A DNA stretch of 64,000 bases, from positions 3,862,501 through 3,926,500 of the forward strand of contig NZ_CP013264.1 in NCBI RefSeq assembly GCF_001456115.1, read 5' to 3'. Position numbers and translations under genes: made by a program. Below, in pieces: positions 63,597 through 64,000 of this stretch; within the stretch, counting starts at the first letter, position 1, and each line of letters begins with the position of its first letter. Source of the stretch: Sphingobium baderi (GTDB lineage: Bacteria; Pseudomonadota; Alphaproteobacteria; Sphingomonadales; Sphingomonadaceae). Below the pieces are notes generated by a model that ran no database searches, had not been told where the DNA came from, and saw only the letters and a list, made by a program, of their open reading frames with translations.

Positions 63597-64000
63597 CTAA
63601 CGCTGACCGAGGTCGCCCTGCCCCACCGTGCCACTCGCCATCTCAAGCATCCGGTCGAGGCTCTTTTTCGCGGCGAGGCGCAGTTCCTCGTCCATTTCGA
63701 TCCGCGGTTGCAGGTCACGCAGCGCCAGATAGAGCTTTTCCATCGTGTTGAGCGCCATATAGGGGCAGATGTTGCAGTTGCAGTTGCCGTCCGCACCGGG
63801 CGCGCCGATGAAATTCTTGTGCGGCATCGCCTTTTGCATCTGATGGATGATGTGCGGTTCGGTGGCGACGATCAGCGTGTCGCCGTCCATCGACTTGGCA
63901 TAGTCGAGGATGCCGCTGGTCGAACCCACATAATCGGCAAGATCGACGATGTGGCTGGGGCATTCGGGATGCGCGGCGACAGGCGCGCCGGGATGCCGGA
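63597..64000 (-). CDS. nadA: Quinolinate synthase, C-terminal part
   Basis: The visible 134 residues include AAHPECPSHIVDLADYVGSTSGI, GADGNCNCNICPYMALNTM and EPHIIHQMQKAMPHKNF. Cys in HPEC and in the CNCNICPYM loop belong to the 4Fe-4S site of NadA. The enzyme condenses iminoaspartate and DHAP to quinolinate. The gene runs off the right edge; its stop is at 63597. Gene order nadA-cls-peptidase-nadC follows on the same strand. Confidence 0.95.
   Translation of the reverse strand, partial: RHPGAPVAAHPECPSHIVDLADYVGSTSGILDYAKSMDGDTLIVATEPHIIHQMQKAMPHKNFIGAPGADGNCNCNICPYMALNTMEKLYLALRDLQPRIEMDEELRLAAKKSLDRMLEMASGTVGQGDLGQR

Overview
The window looks like the chromosome of a high-GC alphaproteobacterium of the Sphingomonadaceae (Sphingobium/Sphingomonas/Novosphingobium type). 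The reasons are the overall codon use, the order mdh-sucD-sucA-sucB-lpd next to zapE and sdhB, a CarD regulator, an OprO/P-like porin, a large TonB-dependent receptor linked to a catabolic cluster, and CYP101-type P450 genes. The genus is an inference.

Region 1 (1-10.9 kb) is an accessory catabolic cluster. It holds the 5' end of a luciferase-like (LLM) monooxygenase, an acyl-CoA synthetase, a RibB-type protein with a degenerate GTP cyclohydrolase II half, a flavin reductase, a P450cam-like CYP101 P450, a zinc alcohol dehydrogenase resembling hydroxycamphor dehydrogenase, an SDR, a crotonase and a TonB receptor. Together they suit oxidation of a cyclic (nor)terpenoid: hydroxylation, oxidation to ketone, flavin-dependent oxygenation with dedicated FMN supply, ring opening, CoA activation and beta-oxidation. 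CTAA-N6-TTAG palindromes recur in all three AT-rich promoter regions and suggest one regulon whose regulator lies outside the window.

Region 2 (10.9-22.3 kb) contains fused remnants of a DEAH helicase and a serine recombinase, then a compact 10.4-kb integrated element inserted in tRNA-Arg(CCT). The element has a tyrosine integrase with arm-type sites at both ends, a probable regulator divergent from an AlpA/Xis-like protein with paired operators, an ATGA-coupled run of small genes, a winged-helix replication-like protein with an internal iteron cluster, an HNH nuclease, TerL, HK97-type capsid, protease, portal, connector and head-closure protein, and no tail or lysis gene. This is the architecture of a capsid-forming phage satellite (cf-PICI-like), and it is the most interesting item here.

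Region 3 (22.4-64 kb) is mostly core genome. It includes DUF1178, nitrilase, glutaredoxin, ComF, a methyltransferase, a phosphoesterase, a lipid kinase, GlmU, phosphoglycolate phosphatase, the TCA cluster (lpd, sucB, sucA, sucD, mdh) and zapE-thioesterase-sdhB. A cell-envelope cluster follows (glycerophosphotransferase-like, CDP-alcohol phosphatidyltransferase, HIT, two nucleotidyltransferases, a flippase) interrupted by an Old Yellow Enzyme/HxlR pair. After it come an M23 peptidase, a Suv3-like helicase with an in-frame repeat insertion, an S4 protein, FdxA, CarD, a porin, a solute-binding lipoprotein, DUF4112, RNase T2, NadC, a prolyl oligopeptidase, a cardiolipin synthase and the 3' part of nadA.
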